Source: Bernardetiaceae bacterium (GTDB taxonomy: Bacteria > Bacteroidota > Bacteroidia > Cytophagales > Thermoflexibacteraceae). From it: a stretch of 64,000 bases of DNA. Below are positions 35,355 to 43,341 of the stretch, piece after piece. The stretch covers positions 62,001 through 126,000 of the forward strand of contig JANWVT010000001.1 of assembly GCA_025056255.1 (NCBI GenBank), given 5' to 3'. The position numbers were made by a program, and so were the translations under genes. How positions within the stretch are numbered: the first letter of the stretch is position 1; every line of letters begins with the position of its first letter. The notes beneath the pieces are model-generated. The model was not told the DNA's origin, searched no databases, and saw only the letters and a program-made list of their open reading frames with translations.

Positions 35355-35707
35355 AGGTCGGCGAAGACAGCAACTTTGCCGTAGCTTTCCTCCGAAGGCG
35401 GGCGAACAATGGTAATGTTTTCAGCCACAAGTCGTTCGTAGTCGCGGTCAAAGTTATCGGTATGCATAAACAAGAATACACGTCCGCCGGTCTGATTGCC
35501 TATGCGTGCGATTTGCTGCTCATCAGCCGCCTTGGCAAGCAGCAACCGACAACCTCCTTCGCCGTGTGGGGCAACTACCACCCAGCGTTTGGTTTCGCTT
35601 ATGGGCGTATCTTCTATCAACTCAAAGCCCAACTTTCGAGTGTAGAAATCAATCGCCTCGTCGTAGTCGCGCACAACAAGGGCTATTTGTACCAATTGTT
35701 GGTTCAT
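35318..35707 (-). CDS. VOC-family (glyoxalase/bleomycin-resistance fold) protein
   Basis: A 129 aa single-module VOC protein: LVQIALVVRDYDEAIDFYTRKLGFEL at the start and VAVFADLYGNLWDLIEP at the end, the usual metal-site strands. The substrate cannot be told from sequence. Its ATG overlaps the stop of the NUDIX gene (ATGA). Confidence 0.88.
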   Translation of the reverse strand: MNQQLVQIALVVRDYDEAIDFYTRKLGFELIEDTPISETKRWVVVAPHGEGGCRLLLAKAADEQQIARIGNQTGGRVFLFMHTDNFDRDYERLVAENITIVRPPSEESYGKVAVFADLYGNLWDLIEPR

Positions 35708-36258
35708 AGATGTACATTGAGCATCATTGCTGCTTTGAGTAGTCCAGCTACACTAATGGCATCGGTGATACGTCCGTCCATTACCATTGCTACCGCCTCG
35801 CGGAAAGGCAGATGCCACAGCGCTAGTTGCTCGGTTTCTTCAAATGCGGTTTCGCCTGCTTGCAAGTCTTGTGCTAGAAACACATATCCTACCTCATCAG
35901 TTACCGAATTAGAGGTGTGCAGTTTCATCAAACAAGTCCATTTGTGGGCAGTAAAGCCTGTTTCTTCTTTGAGCTCGCGCTGTGCCGATGTTAATATGTC
36001 CTCCCCTTTCGGTCCGCCTCCCATGGGGATTTCCCACGAATATTCGTTGAGTGAATATCGGTACTGTCCTACCAGCCACGTAAAGCCATTGGCATCAATT
36101 GGAATAATGCCAATGGCAATATTTTTAAAACTGACTACTCCGTAAATACCAGGCTTGCCGGCAGGGTTGATGACTTGGTCTTCTCTGACAGAAATCCATC
36201 GGTTATCGTAAACAATTTTGGAAGAAAGGGTCTGCCACGGATTGTGCGTTGGTTCCAT
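35704..36258 (-). CDS. NUDIX hydrolase, ADP-ribose pyrophosphatase type
   Basis: A 184 aa protein with a near-complete Nudix box at about 83-107 (GGPKGEDILTSAQRELKEET followed by GF), where the second glycine and REL-EE glutamates bind metal. The preceding strands (VSFKNIAIGIIPIDANGFTWLVGQYRY) match the ADP-ribose/nucleoside-diphosphate-sugar pyrophosphatase group. It lies 2 bases after the DUF1838 gene and is coupled to the VOC gene. Confidence 0.88.
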   Translation of the reverse strand: MEPTHNPWQTLSSKIVYDNRWISVREDQVINPAGKPGIYGVVSFKNIAIGIIPIDANGFTWLVGQYRYSLNEYSWEIPMGGGPKGEDILTSAQRELKEETGFTAHKWTCLMKLHTSNSVTDEVGYVFLAQDLQAGETAFEETEQLALWHLPFREAVAMVMDGRITDAISVAGLLKAAMMLNVHL

Positions 36259-36260
36259 GC

Positions 36261-37169
36261 TTATTTTTTCTGTCTTTTAGCGTCAATGTACTTTTTAAAA
36301 ACCGTCCAACTGGTTTCGTTAGGGCGGTCATCGTTGGTAGGCGGAGCGCTTACATATACCGGATAGTTGGTTCTGATTTCATTTTTCATTACCTCAGGTA
36401 AATCGTCCCAGCTTTTGAGTTTTTTTCCTAATCCGCTGAAAATCAGTTGTCCTGTGCGATCTCCCATTTCCATCCAAGGCAGCCACTTAGAAACGCGGTT
36501 CCATGCAACAATGGCTTTTTCGGCTGTGTTTTTATTGGCATCTAACAGATCGTTTACATCGCAGGCGAAGTTGAAAATCTCTATTGCCTGATAGGTACCC
36601 CCCACATATTCCTGATATTCGCCAGCAAGTGGATTGGTGTAAAACAGTGGCACTTCGAAGGTTGCCAAAAACATATCGTCTTTAAATGTGCCGGGCAACT
36701 TGTAAGGGTTCGCACTATTGGGATTGGCAAATATAGGACGAGAATTTACTGGGTCGTTGGCAATGTGTATGACTTCTACTTCTTTGCCTGTCCATGGATT
36801 TTTCCATGTGCGCAAAATTTCTTTGGTTTGGGGGTCTTGGTAAAATAGGAGTTCGCGAGAAACCATGCGGTAGCCGTAACCTTTTTCAGGGTCGGTTACA
36901 GTGGCACTGCGGCGTACGTTCATAGCTTGATAGGTAAACAGTAGGCGATCTTTTTCACCGGGGACGCGGCTGTAAACACTACCTTCCCACCAATACACTA
37001 CGTCTTCATCATCTTTCAAACTGCTTTGTAGTTTGCGCATAATTTTAACAGCATCTTCGGGTTTAGAGGGGTCTAAGCGAGCTGATGCAGTTGCTTTATT
37101 TTTTTGTGCCCATAATTCGGGCGTAGCCAGCAGTGAGGCACTCAGTAGCAAAATGGCAATAGTTCTCAT
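36261..37169 (-). CDS. DUF1838-family exported protein
   Basis: A 302 aa protein with signal peptide (MRTIAILLLSASLLATPELWAQ) and the features I associate with DUF1838: LDPSKPEDAVKIMRKLQSSL, VYWWEGSVYSRVPGEKDRLL and the TWKNPWTGKEVEVIHIANDP segment. Function is not known. The ORF can be extended to a TTG at 37217; the ATG at 37169 begins the signal peptide. First gene of a three-gene minus-strand operon with NUDIX and VOC proteins. Confidence 0.78.
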   Translation of the reverse strand: MRTIAILLLSASLLATPELWAQKNKATASARLDPSKPEDAVKIMRKLQSSLKDDEDVVYWWEGSVYSRVPGEKDRLLFTYQAMNVRRSATVTDPEKGYGYRMVSRELLFYQDPQTKEILRTWKNPWTGKEVEVIHIANDPVNSRPIFANPNSANPYKLPGTFKDDMFLATFEVPLFYTNPLAGEYQEYVGGTYQAIEIFNFACDVNDLLDANKNTAEKAIVAWNRVSKWLPWMEMGDRTGQLIFSGLGKKLKSWDDLPEVMKNEIRTNYPVYVSAPPTNDDRPNETSWTVFKKYIDAKRQKK

Positions 37170-37240
37170 TTTTTTGGATATTTTTTGTAGCCACAAATTA
37201 GCTTGCAAATAGCACAAAACCTGAACGGAAGCCTAAAAAT

Positions 37241-37747
37241 ATGCAGTCTGTCAACTCTCGCGAAGTAATAGTTCCTTTACAGAAACAGGAACGCATGTTG
37301 TTACGAAAACAACTATATGTGTTTATCAGTATCTTTTTTGCTGTTCTAATATTTGCAATAGGAATAACGATTGTTTTTTTCGCGTACAAACCATCGGGAA
37401 CCAGCAGGTGGATATACCTCATTTTAATATTGATAATTGCTTTTATGATTAGCATTGTTGGAAGTACTATTTATAACGGCTACCTTTTATTCCGCGACCT
37501 GCAAAGTGGGAAGAAGAAAATTGTCAGCGGATTAGTTAGCGACAAACGAGAGGAGGCACATTTTAAACCTATTATCAACGACTTCAATTCGTATTATCTG
37601 ATTGTTAACGGGCAAGATTTTAGCGTAGAGCCTATTGTTTATCATTGGGTTAAAACGGGCGATAGGGTAGAACTACATGCTGCGCTACACAGTCAAACAA
37701 TACTTACTTTTATCAGCCGTACTAAGGCAAACGATGCGCAACCATAA
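37241..37747 (+). CDS. Two-helix membrane protein of unknown function
   Basis: A 168 aa protein with two adjacent hydrophobic helices (about 25-47 and 55-80) and a polar C-terminal domain of about 85 residues with beta character (YYLIVNGQDFSVEPIVYHWV, then VELHAALHSQTIL). No family recognised. Starts at ATG, divergent from the DUF1838 gene with 71 bases between. Confidence 0.6.
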   Translation: MQSVNSREVIVPLQKQERMLLRKQLYVFISIFFAVLIFAIGITIVFFAYKPSGTSRWIYLILILIIAFMISIVGSTIYNGYLLFRDLQSGKKKIVSGLVSDKREEAHFKPIINDFNSYYLIVNGQDFSVEPIVYHWVKTGDRVELHAALHSQTILTFISRTKANDAQP

Positions 37748-38240
37748 TCATTAACACAATACAATTAGGCATTTCAATAATTCCATCGTTACGCTGCCAT
37801 TTGTACGCTGCCGTTATGCGCATCTCACAAAAAAGTCGCTTATATTGAATGTGAAGGCACACACATCGGCATTAGCAAGGTCATAAAAAAGTCGTTTTCG
37901 AGCTATTCATCTCCTGTCCATCCTGTAATCTTGTTTTGAGAAAATAGTAGCTGCCGTTTAGTATGGAAAATGGATTGAGGAAGAGCTGAGCATGCTGAAA
38001 TTCCAAATCCTCAATCGAAGTTTCTTACGTCGTTGTTGATTGTGTTTTGACGAACGTTCCTTGTTGATGGAGGACAGCAGAGCTTGTTTTCAATTCTGTA
38101 ATCTTATCTCCTTCCCATTGTTGGAGTGGCATGGTAAAAAGCTTCTTCTTAGAAGGGTGTTAGGAATGCATTTGCCCCTACTCAGCTTTTTTCCGATTTA
38201 GTGCCTGATTGTCAAAATAATCTTGCATGGCTTGTGTTTT
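37748..38240. other. Noncoding gap of about 490 bases
   Basis: No ORF longer than about 40 codons with gene character. The decamer AAAAAAGTCG occurs twice (near 37830 and 37886), and CTGTCCATCCTGTAATCTTG lies near 37917, a phrase I recall from repeat-like sequences scattered in other genomes. No array or inverted-repeat ends seen. Confidence 0.5.
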
Positions 38241-39023
38241 TTAAACCATCAGAGCACCGCCATTGATGTGCAACACTTGCCCTGTGATGTAGCGAGCGGC
38301 ATCACTAAGTAAGAATAAAATGGGCTCCGCTACGTCGTCGGGAGTGGCGAGGTAGCCCATTGGCACTGATTTGAGATATTCTTCTACATTGATGCGGCGA
38401 GCCTTTTCACCTTGTATGCCTCCGTGAGCCGTTCCACCAGAAAGGAAGGGCGTATCTACGGCGCCGGGTGCTACTGCATTGACTCGGATTTTAGGTGCAT
38501 TTTCCGCCGCTAACGTTTTGGTGAGCGAAACAATAGCAGCCTTAGCAGCTGCATAAGGTCCGTAACGCGGGCGCCCTATGTAAGCTATACCGGTAGTCAT
38601 GTTTACAATGGCAGCTGTGCGCTTGCTTTTTCGCAGCAGCGGAAGGGCATGTTTGCAAGGAAACAGGGTGGTCAGTAGGCTGCCCTCATAAACATATCGC
38701 CAGTCGGTATAGTCCATGTGTTCTACTGTTTCAAAGGTTGTGAGAAAACCCGCCAAATTGACAAGCCCGTCCACAACGCCCCAAGCATCGCCAATTTGTA
38801 CAAAAGCTTGGCGAACAGCCTCTTCGCAAGTTGCGTCCGCAGCAAAAGAAAGCACCTCTGCTGGTGGAGGAAATGTGCGGATAACATCGGGGAGGTCTAT
38901 TACAGCTACGCGCAAGCTATTGGCAAGGGCTAACCGTACCAACGCACGACCAATCCCCCCGCAGCCCCCTACAACTACAAGGCAACTGTTCTCTGGCGGA
39001 GCAAGGCGATGAGGAGCTATCAT
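38241..39023 (-). CDS. Short-chain dehydrogenase/reductase
   Basis: A 260 aa NAD(P)-dependent oxidoreductase with a Rossmann fold. The nucleotide motif is VVGGCGGIGRALV, the acidic residue after beta 2 (VIDLPD) suggests NAD, the catalytic pair is in YGPYAAAKAAI, and NAVAPGAVDTPF follows. The canonical catalytic Ser is replaced or shifted (NMTTGIAYIG). ATG at 39023 is preferred over a TTG at 39029. Substrate unknown. Confidence 0.87.
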   Translation of the reverse strand: MIAPHRLAPPENSCLVVVGGCGGIGRALVRLALANSLRVAVIDLPDVIRTFPPPAEVLSFAADATCEEAVRQAFVQIGDAWGVVDGLVNLAGFLTTFETVEHMDYTDWRYVYEGSLLTTLFPCKHALPLLRKSKRTAAIVNMTTGIAYIGRPRYGPYAAAKAAIVSLTKTLAAENAPKIRVNAVAPGAVDTPFLSGGTAHGGIQGEKARRINVEEYLKSVPMGYLATPDDVAEPILFLLSDAARYITGQVLHINGGALMV

Positions 39024-39228
39024 TGGCAAAATCTGGAAAAATTACCCGGATTGCACACAACAATCTATACTTTTTGTTGCCCAATTGCAACTATCAATAA
39101 AAACAACCTTACTGCAATGGCAACCATTTAGGACAATCACGATGCAGTCTTCTGAGTATGTACATTTTGTACAACTCACGAACTTTTCCTGCTCAAACAG
39201 GTTATTTTCGTGCTGAGAACTTGAACCC

Positions 39229-39753
39229 ATGATTGCTATTATTTCTGGAACAAACCGCAAGGGTTCTCTTACCTTGCAAATTGCACAAATTTATCAGCAA
39301 TTGGTAGAATCGCATGGCACGCCCACGCAAATATTAGACCTTTCTCAACTTCCACATGACTTTGCTTTTTCGGCACTTTATGAAAATGGCAATCGAAATG
39401 CAGCTTTTACAGCTTTTCACCAACAAGCTGCCGATGCAGAGAAACTCGTTTTTATTATTCCCGAATACAATGGTTCGTTTCCGGGGGTGTTGAAAACTTT
39501 CTTAGACGGGATGCCTTATCCCAGTCCTTGGAAAAACAGAAAAGCAGCCTTAGTAGGCATTTCTTCCGGTCCGCAGGGAGGTGCACCTGCACTAAGCCAT
39601 TTTACCGATATTTTGCACTATTTGGGAATTCATGTTTTGGCACATCGCGTAAAGATGCCTTTCATAGAGAAAAACATGGTTGAAAACCGCATCCAAAATG
39701 AAAATTACTTACGCCAGCTTCACAATCAGGTAAAAAGTCTCTTATCTTTTTAA
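39229..39753 (+). CDS. NADPH-dependent FMN reductase-like flavoprotein
   Basis: A 174 aa flavodoxin-fold protein: IAIISGTNRKGSLTLQIAQI (phosphate-binding loop), then IIPEYNGSFPGVLKTFLDGM and LVGISSGPQGGAPALSHF. Such proteins reduce quinones, azo dyes or chromate with NADPH and FMN. The conserved PEYNGS motif supports FMN binding. It starts at ATG about 200 bases after the divergent SDR gene. Confidence 0.87.
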   Translation: MIAIISGTNRKGSLTLQIAQIYQQLVESHGTPTQILDLSQLPHDFAFSALYENGNRNAAFTAFHQQAADAEKLVFIIPEYNGSFPGVLKTFLDGMPYPSPWKNRKAALVGISSGPQGGAPALSHFTDILHYLGIHVLAHRVKMPFIEKNMVENRIQNENYLRQLHNQVKSLLSF

Positions 39754-40119
39754 CGTATCATAGCACAAATCAACTTGCTCAATCAGGCAATTGAGCGCAC
39801 TTGTTTGATTTGCTAATGTTTTGCGCTGTTTATCATCGATTCACTAACAAATGCATAAACGCTGCTTATGAGCTTTGCATCTCAGGCTTGTCTATGTTGT
39901 TATCTTGCCCGGGAAAAGCCAATACATATTTTTTCGTTGGTCTACTTGTTAAACAACTGTTTGCTTATTGTAAAGCGCCACATCGTGGCATAGCGTTTAG
40001 CTACCAAAAAGCTCAACAAGTTTTTGAAACCTGTCGGATTGTGGTATTACTTCACACTCCATCCGATTCAATTTGCACAAGCAATTTGTAGGGAATAGTT
40101 TTGATTGCTTGTATGCTGA
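39754..40119. other. Intergenic region with a candidate terminator hairpin
   Basis: About 366 bases between convergent genes. GCTCAAT/ATTGAGC at 39777-39796 forms a 7-bp stem around CAGGCA, 24 bases after the FMN reductase stop; the following TTGTTTGATTTG is only weakly T-rich. A 96-codon ORF at 39801-40091 shows no domain or conserved character and is not called. Confidence 0.45.
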
Positions 40120-41550
40120 TTAGTTCTCAAAACTTGTTGCCATTTGCAAGGCAGTGCGCAGTGCGCGCAGTTTATTGTTAACTTCTTCCAGTTCGCTGCG
40201 GTTATCCGATTTGAACACTACGCCCGCACCTGCCTGATAGTGCAAAGTGTTGCCGACACTCAAAAAAGAACGAATCATAATGGCTTGATTAAAATCGCCA
40301 TTGAAACCCATGAAGCCAATACAGCCACCATAATAGCCTCTGCTAATGGTTTCGTATTGATGAATTAATTGCATGGCACGGTATTTGGGTGCTCCTGAAA
40401 GCGTTCCAGCAGGAAAAGTGTCTGCCACAATTTGAATGGCTTTTTCGGGATTAGTAAGTTTACCTTCTACGGTAGAAACCAAGTGAATCACATGCGAAAA
40501 ATATTGTACTTCTTTAAAAGTTGCCACAGTAACCTGCTCGCAATGCTTGCTTAGGTCGTTACGTGCCAAATCTACCAGCATGATGTGCTCAGCATTTTCC
40601 TTGGGATCTTCCATGAGCCGTTGGGCAGCAGCAGCATCTTGCAAATCGTTACCCGTGCGGGGAAAAGTACCTGCAATTGGGTGAATAACAGCTTTTCCTG
40701 CTTTAATAACTAACTGGGCTTCGGGTGAAGACCCAAAAATTTTAAAATCGCCGTAATCAAAATAAAACAAGTAAGGAGAAGGATTGATAGCACGCAAGGC
40801 ACGGTAAACGTTGAATTCATCTCCTTTGAATGGTTGTGCAAACCTCCGAGATAGAACAATTTGAAAAACATCGCCTGCTCGGCAGTGCTCTTTGCCTTGC
40901 GCAATGATTTGCAAAAACTCTTCATCGGTAAAGTTAGAGCGCTCTTCGCCTACTGGCTCAAACCTATAAGACACGAAATTTTTGTTGCGAATAATGCCCT
41001 CAATTTGTTCAATCCCCTCGCCACTAAGTTGTTCGTTGCCGTATTGATGCTCGAAAATGTACAATTCCTCATTGAAATGGTTAATAGCAATAACATAGCG
41101 GAACACTTGGTAGTATATTTCTGGGATGCGCTCTTCAAAATGCGTTTTTGTTTTGAAAGGCAACTGAATATCTTCAAAATACTGCACAGCGTCGTATGCC
41201 ATATAGCCAAAAATACCATTGCTAATAAACTTCTCTGGCAATTGCGAGATAGGCTGGAACGACTTGGCAAATTGGTTCAGATAGTCCACCACCCGATTTT
41301 CGGCACTTATCAGCTGCACTTCTGTATGTCCGTCGGGCATGCTGATGTACATGTGTCCTTCTCTTACTTGGAAGGTAGCTACGGGCTGGCAACAGATATA
41401 AGTAAAAGCATTCTCATTAGCATGATAGTCAGAGCTTTCCAGTAAAAGTGTATTGACAAATTTATCCCGTAGCCGAAAATAAATACTAACGGGCGTAACC
41501 GTATCGGCGAGCATTCTTTTGAAGCGAGTTTGCACAGCAAAGTTTTTCAT
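40120..41550 (-). CDS. trpE: Anthranilate synthase component I
   Basis: A 476 aa chorismate-using enzyme, the first step of tryptophan synthesis, working with the TrpG glutaminase. The N-terminal part contains LLLESSD, where tryptophan feedback inhibition is known to act. The C-terminal catalytic domain has VFQIVLSRRF, FIFGSSPEAQL-like FGSSPEAQLV, PIAGTFPRTGN, MLVDLARNDL and TFPAGTLSGAPKYRAM. ATG at 41550 is preferred; the frame opens at a TTG (41586). No trpG, trpD or trpC adjacent; trpF is divergent 63 bases away. Confidence 0.93.
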   Translation of the reverse strand: MKNFAVQTRFKRMLADTVTPVSIYFRLRDKFVNTLLLESSDYHANENAFTYICCQPVATFQVREGHMYISMPDGHTEVQLISAENRVVDYLNQFAKSFQPISQLPEKFISNGIFGYMAYDAVQYFEDIQLPFKTKTHFEERIPEIYYQVFRYVIAINHFNEELYIFEHQYGNEQLSGEGIEQIEGIIRNKNFVSYRFEPVGEERSNFTDEEFLQIIAQGKEHCRAGDVFQIVLSRRFAQPFKGDEFNVYRALRAINPSPYLFYFDYGDFKIFGSSPEAQLVIKAGKAVIHPIAGTFPRTGNDLQDAAAAQRLMEDPKENAEHIMLVDLARNDLSKHCEQVTVATFKEVQYFSHVIHLVSTVEGKLTNPEKAIQIVADTFPAGTLSGAPKYRAMQLIHQYETISRGYYGGCIGFMGFNGDFNQAIMIRSFLSVGNTLHYQAGAGVVFKSDNRSELEEVNNKLRALRTALQMATSFEN

Positions 41551-41613
41551 AGCCAAATGCAGTGTATCTTTGAGTATATTCCGCAAGTTAACAGCCTATG
41601 CGGAGCAATAAAA

Positions 41614-42252
41614 ATGCACATAGCCATGCAATGGAAAATATGCGGCTTAAAAGATCCTGCTAATATGGTGAGCATTCTTGAAAAAGTACAGCCCCATTAC
41701 GTAGGATTGATATTTTACAGCGGTTCACCGCGATTTGCCGGAACACTTGCTCCCCAAGAGTTGCCTGCTTTTCCAGCGCAAACAAAGAAAGTAGGCGTAT
41801 TTGTCAACTCCTCAGCAGCAGCAATTGGTGAATTAGTTGCACGGTACAATTTACAGCTGTTGCAACTGCACGGCAGTGAGTCGCCAGAGGTTTGCTACCA
41901 CATTCGCCAACAAACCCAATTGCCAATTATTAAAGCATTTGCCGTAGGTCAGACCTTTGATTTCTCCCAATTGGCAGCATACGAGCAAGTAGTCGATTTT
42001 TTCTTGTTCGATACCAAAGGAAGTAATCACGGCGGAAACGGGGTAGTGTTCAATTGGGAACTATTGCAGCAATACGCGTTTTCAACTCCTTTCTTTTTAA
42101 GTGGTGGCATTGGCATAGAGCATGCCGAAGCAATAGCTAAGTTGCAGCTACCCCAACTACATGCCATAGATGTGAACAGCCGTTTTGAAACGGCTCCGGG
42201 CATTAAAAATGTGTCTTTGTTATGCGAATTTAAAACCCAACTCTGTCTGTAA
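41614..42252 (+). CDS. trpF: Phosphoribosylanthranilate isomerase
   Basis: A 212 aa TIM-barrel enzyme of tryptophan synthesis: catalytic Cys in WKICGLKD near the start, the central VGLIFYSGSPRF, LLQLHGSE, LFDTKGSNHGGNG and FFLSGGIG. The ORF extends to 41530 but overlaps trpE there; ATG 41614, preceded by GGAGCAATAAAA, is preferred, and ATG 41626 is also possible. It is divergent from trpE, so a short shared control region may regulate both. Confidence 0.92.
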   Translation: MHIAMQWKICGLKDPANMVSILEKVQPHYVGLIFYSGSPRFAGTLAPQELPAFPAQTKKVGVFVNSSAAAIGELVARYNLQLLQLHGSESPEVCYHIRQQTQLPIIKAFAVGQTFDFSQLAAYEQVVDFFLFDTKGSNHGGNGVVFNWELLQQYAFSTPFFLSGGIGIEHAEAIAKLQLPQLHAIDVNSRFETAPGIKNVSLLCEFKTQLCL

Positions 42253-42266
42253 CTTTGTTGCATCTA

Positions 42267-43265
42267 ATGTTGCCAATGCTACCTCGTATTACTGTTATCA
42301 CCCCTTCGTTTCAGCAAGCAACTTTTTTGGAGCAGACTATTCGGTCTGTTGTTGCACAACGGTATCCTAATTTAGAATTTTTTGTGATTGATGGCGGTAG
42401 CACCGATGGCTCAGTAGATATTATCCGCCACTACGAGCACCACATTACCCATTGGATAAGTGAAAAAGACAAAGGACAAAGCGATGCCATCAACAAAGGG
42501 CTGCTATGGGCAACAGGCGACATTATCAGTTGGTTAAACAGCGACGATGTGCTACTGCCCGGCGCCCTACAAACAGTAGCAGACCTGTTTGAAAAGCACC
42601 CACACGCATGGGTCATTCACGGCAAAACACAACTGTTCGGAAAAGGAATCACCTCCAAAGAAAAAGGGGCTCCTGTTCCTTGTGCTGAGGCACTCTATTT
42701 GGGAAAGCTGCCATTCCCACAACCCTCAGCATTTTTTCGCAAAGATGCCTTGCAAGCCGTAGGACACTTAGACCTTTCGCTGCACTATGGAATGGACTAC
42801 GACCTATTTTTGCGAATGTTCTTGCAAAACGGATGCTTCGTAGCTACCCAAGCAGTCCTTTCGGGATATAGACTACACCAGCAAGCCAAAGGAGTGGCTA
42901 TGCAAGCCTGCTTCGCTGATGATTATGCCCGCATTTTTGCTCGATTGCTCAATAGTACCAACGCCAGCAAGGAATTGTTGCACTTAGCAACCTCTGCCAG
43001 CCTTCCGATTTTGGAAGAGAAAAAGACCTATCCTATTCGGCGAGCACTAACAACCGAAGTGTTGTGGCAGGCTCTATTAGAGAATGCGCTCGCTCGTTTA
43101 ACTTTCTTATATGAAGCCCTTGCCCTCTCTCAAGCCCGACCGTTAGCCGCATTCTTACTCAACCATGCAACCGATTTTTGCCGTGCGCATCCTGAAATTA
43201 GGCAGATTGCTATACGCAGCCGATTGCCTGCAAGCGTAATCCGCCTATTGCGAACGCTGGTATAA
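42267..43265 (+). CDS. Family 2 glycosyltransferase (soluble)
   Basis: A 332 aa GT-A enzyme: ITVITPSFQQATFLEQTIRS, FVIDGGSTDGS and the metal-binding WLNSDDVLLPGAL, then a GMDYDLFLRM acceptor-side motif. No membrane helix is predicted. It probably adds a sugar to a surface polysaccharide. The start is ambiguous among in-frame ATGs at 42267 and 42276; the frame extends to a TTG at 42255, 2 bases after trpF. Close spacing suggests co-transcription with trpF, without an obvious link. Confidence 0.85.
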   Translation: MLPMLPRITVITPSFQQATFLEQTIRSVVAQRYPNLEFFVIDGGSTDGSVDIIRHYEHHITHWISEKDKGQSDAINKGLLWATGDIISWLNSDDVLLPGALQTVADLFEKHPHAWVIHGKTQLFGKGITSKEKGAPVPCAEALYLGKLPFPQPSAFFRKDALQAVGHLDLSLHYGMDYDLFLRMFLQNGCFVATQAVLSGYRLHQQAKGVAMQACFADDYARIFARLLNSTNASKELLHLATSASLPILEEKKTYPIRRALTTEVLWQALLENALARLTFLYEALALSQARPLAAFLLNHATDFCRAHPEIRQIAIRSRLPASVIRLLRTLV

Positions 43266-43341
43266 ATGGCGTATTTTCAGTTTTACACACGCTTTGCACA
43301 AATTTTGTCGTTATAGTTTGTAAACTTATCATTTCAGACCA

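Noticed and set aside
35303-36145. 280-codon plus-strand ORF across the VOC and NUDIX genes
   Set aside because: Antisense to two genes with intact catalytic motifs; its translation shows no recognisable domain.
36261-37169. GldN-like gliding motility protein
   Set aside because: The sequence lacks the GldN pattern and instead matches what I know of DUF1838 (YWWEGSVYSRVPG, WKNPWTGKEVEV).
39801-40091. 96-codon ORF between the FMN reductase and trpE genes
   Set aside because: No start context, no domain, cysteine-rich random-looking composition.
40120-41550. PabB or isochorismate synthase instead of TrpE
   Set aside because: The N-terminal LLLESSD element, the catalytic motifs and the trpF neighbour fit anthranilate synthase better.
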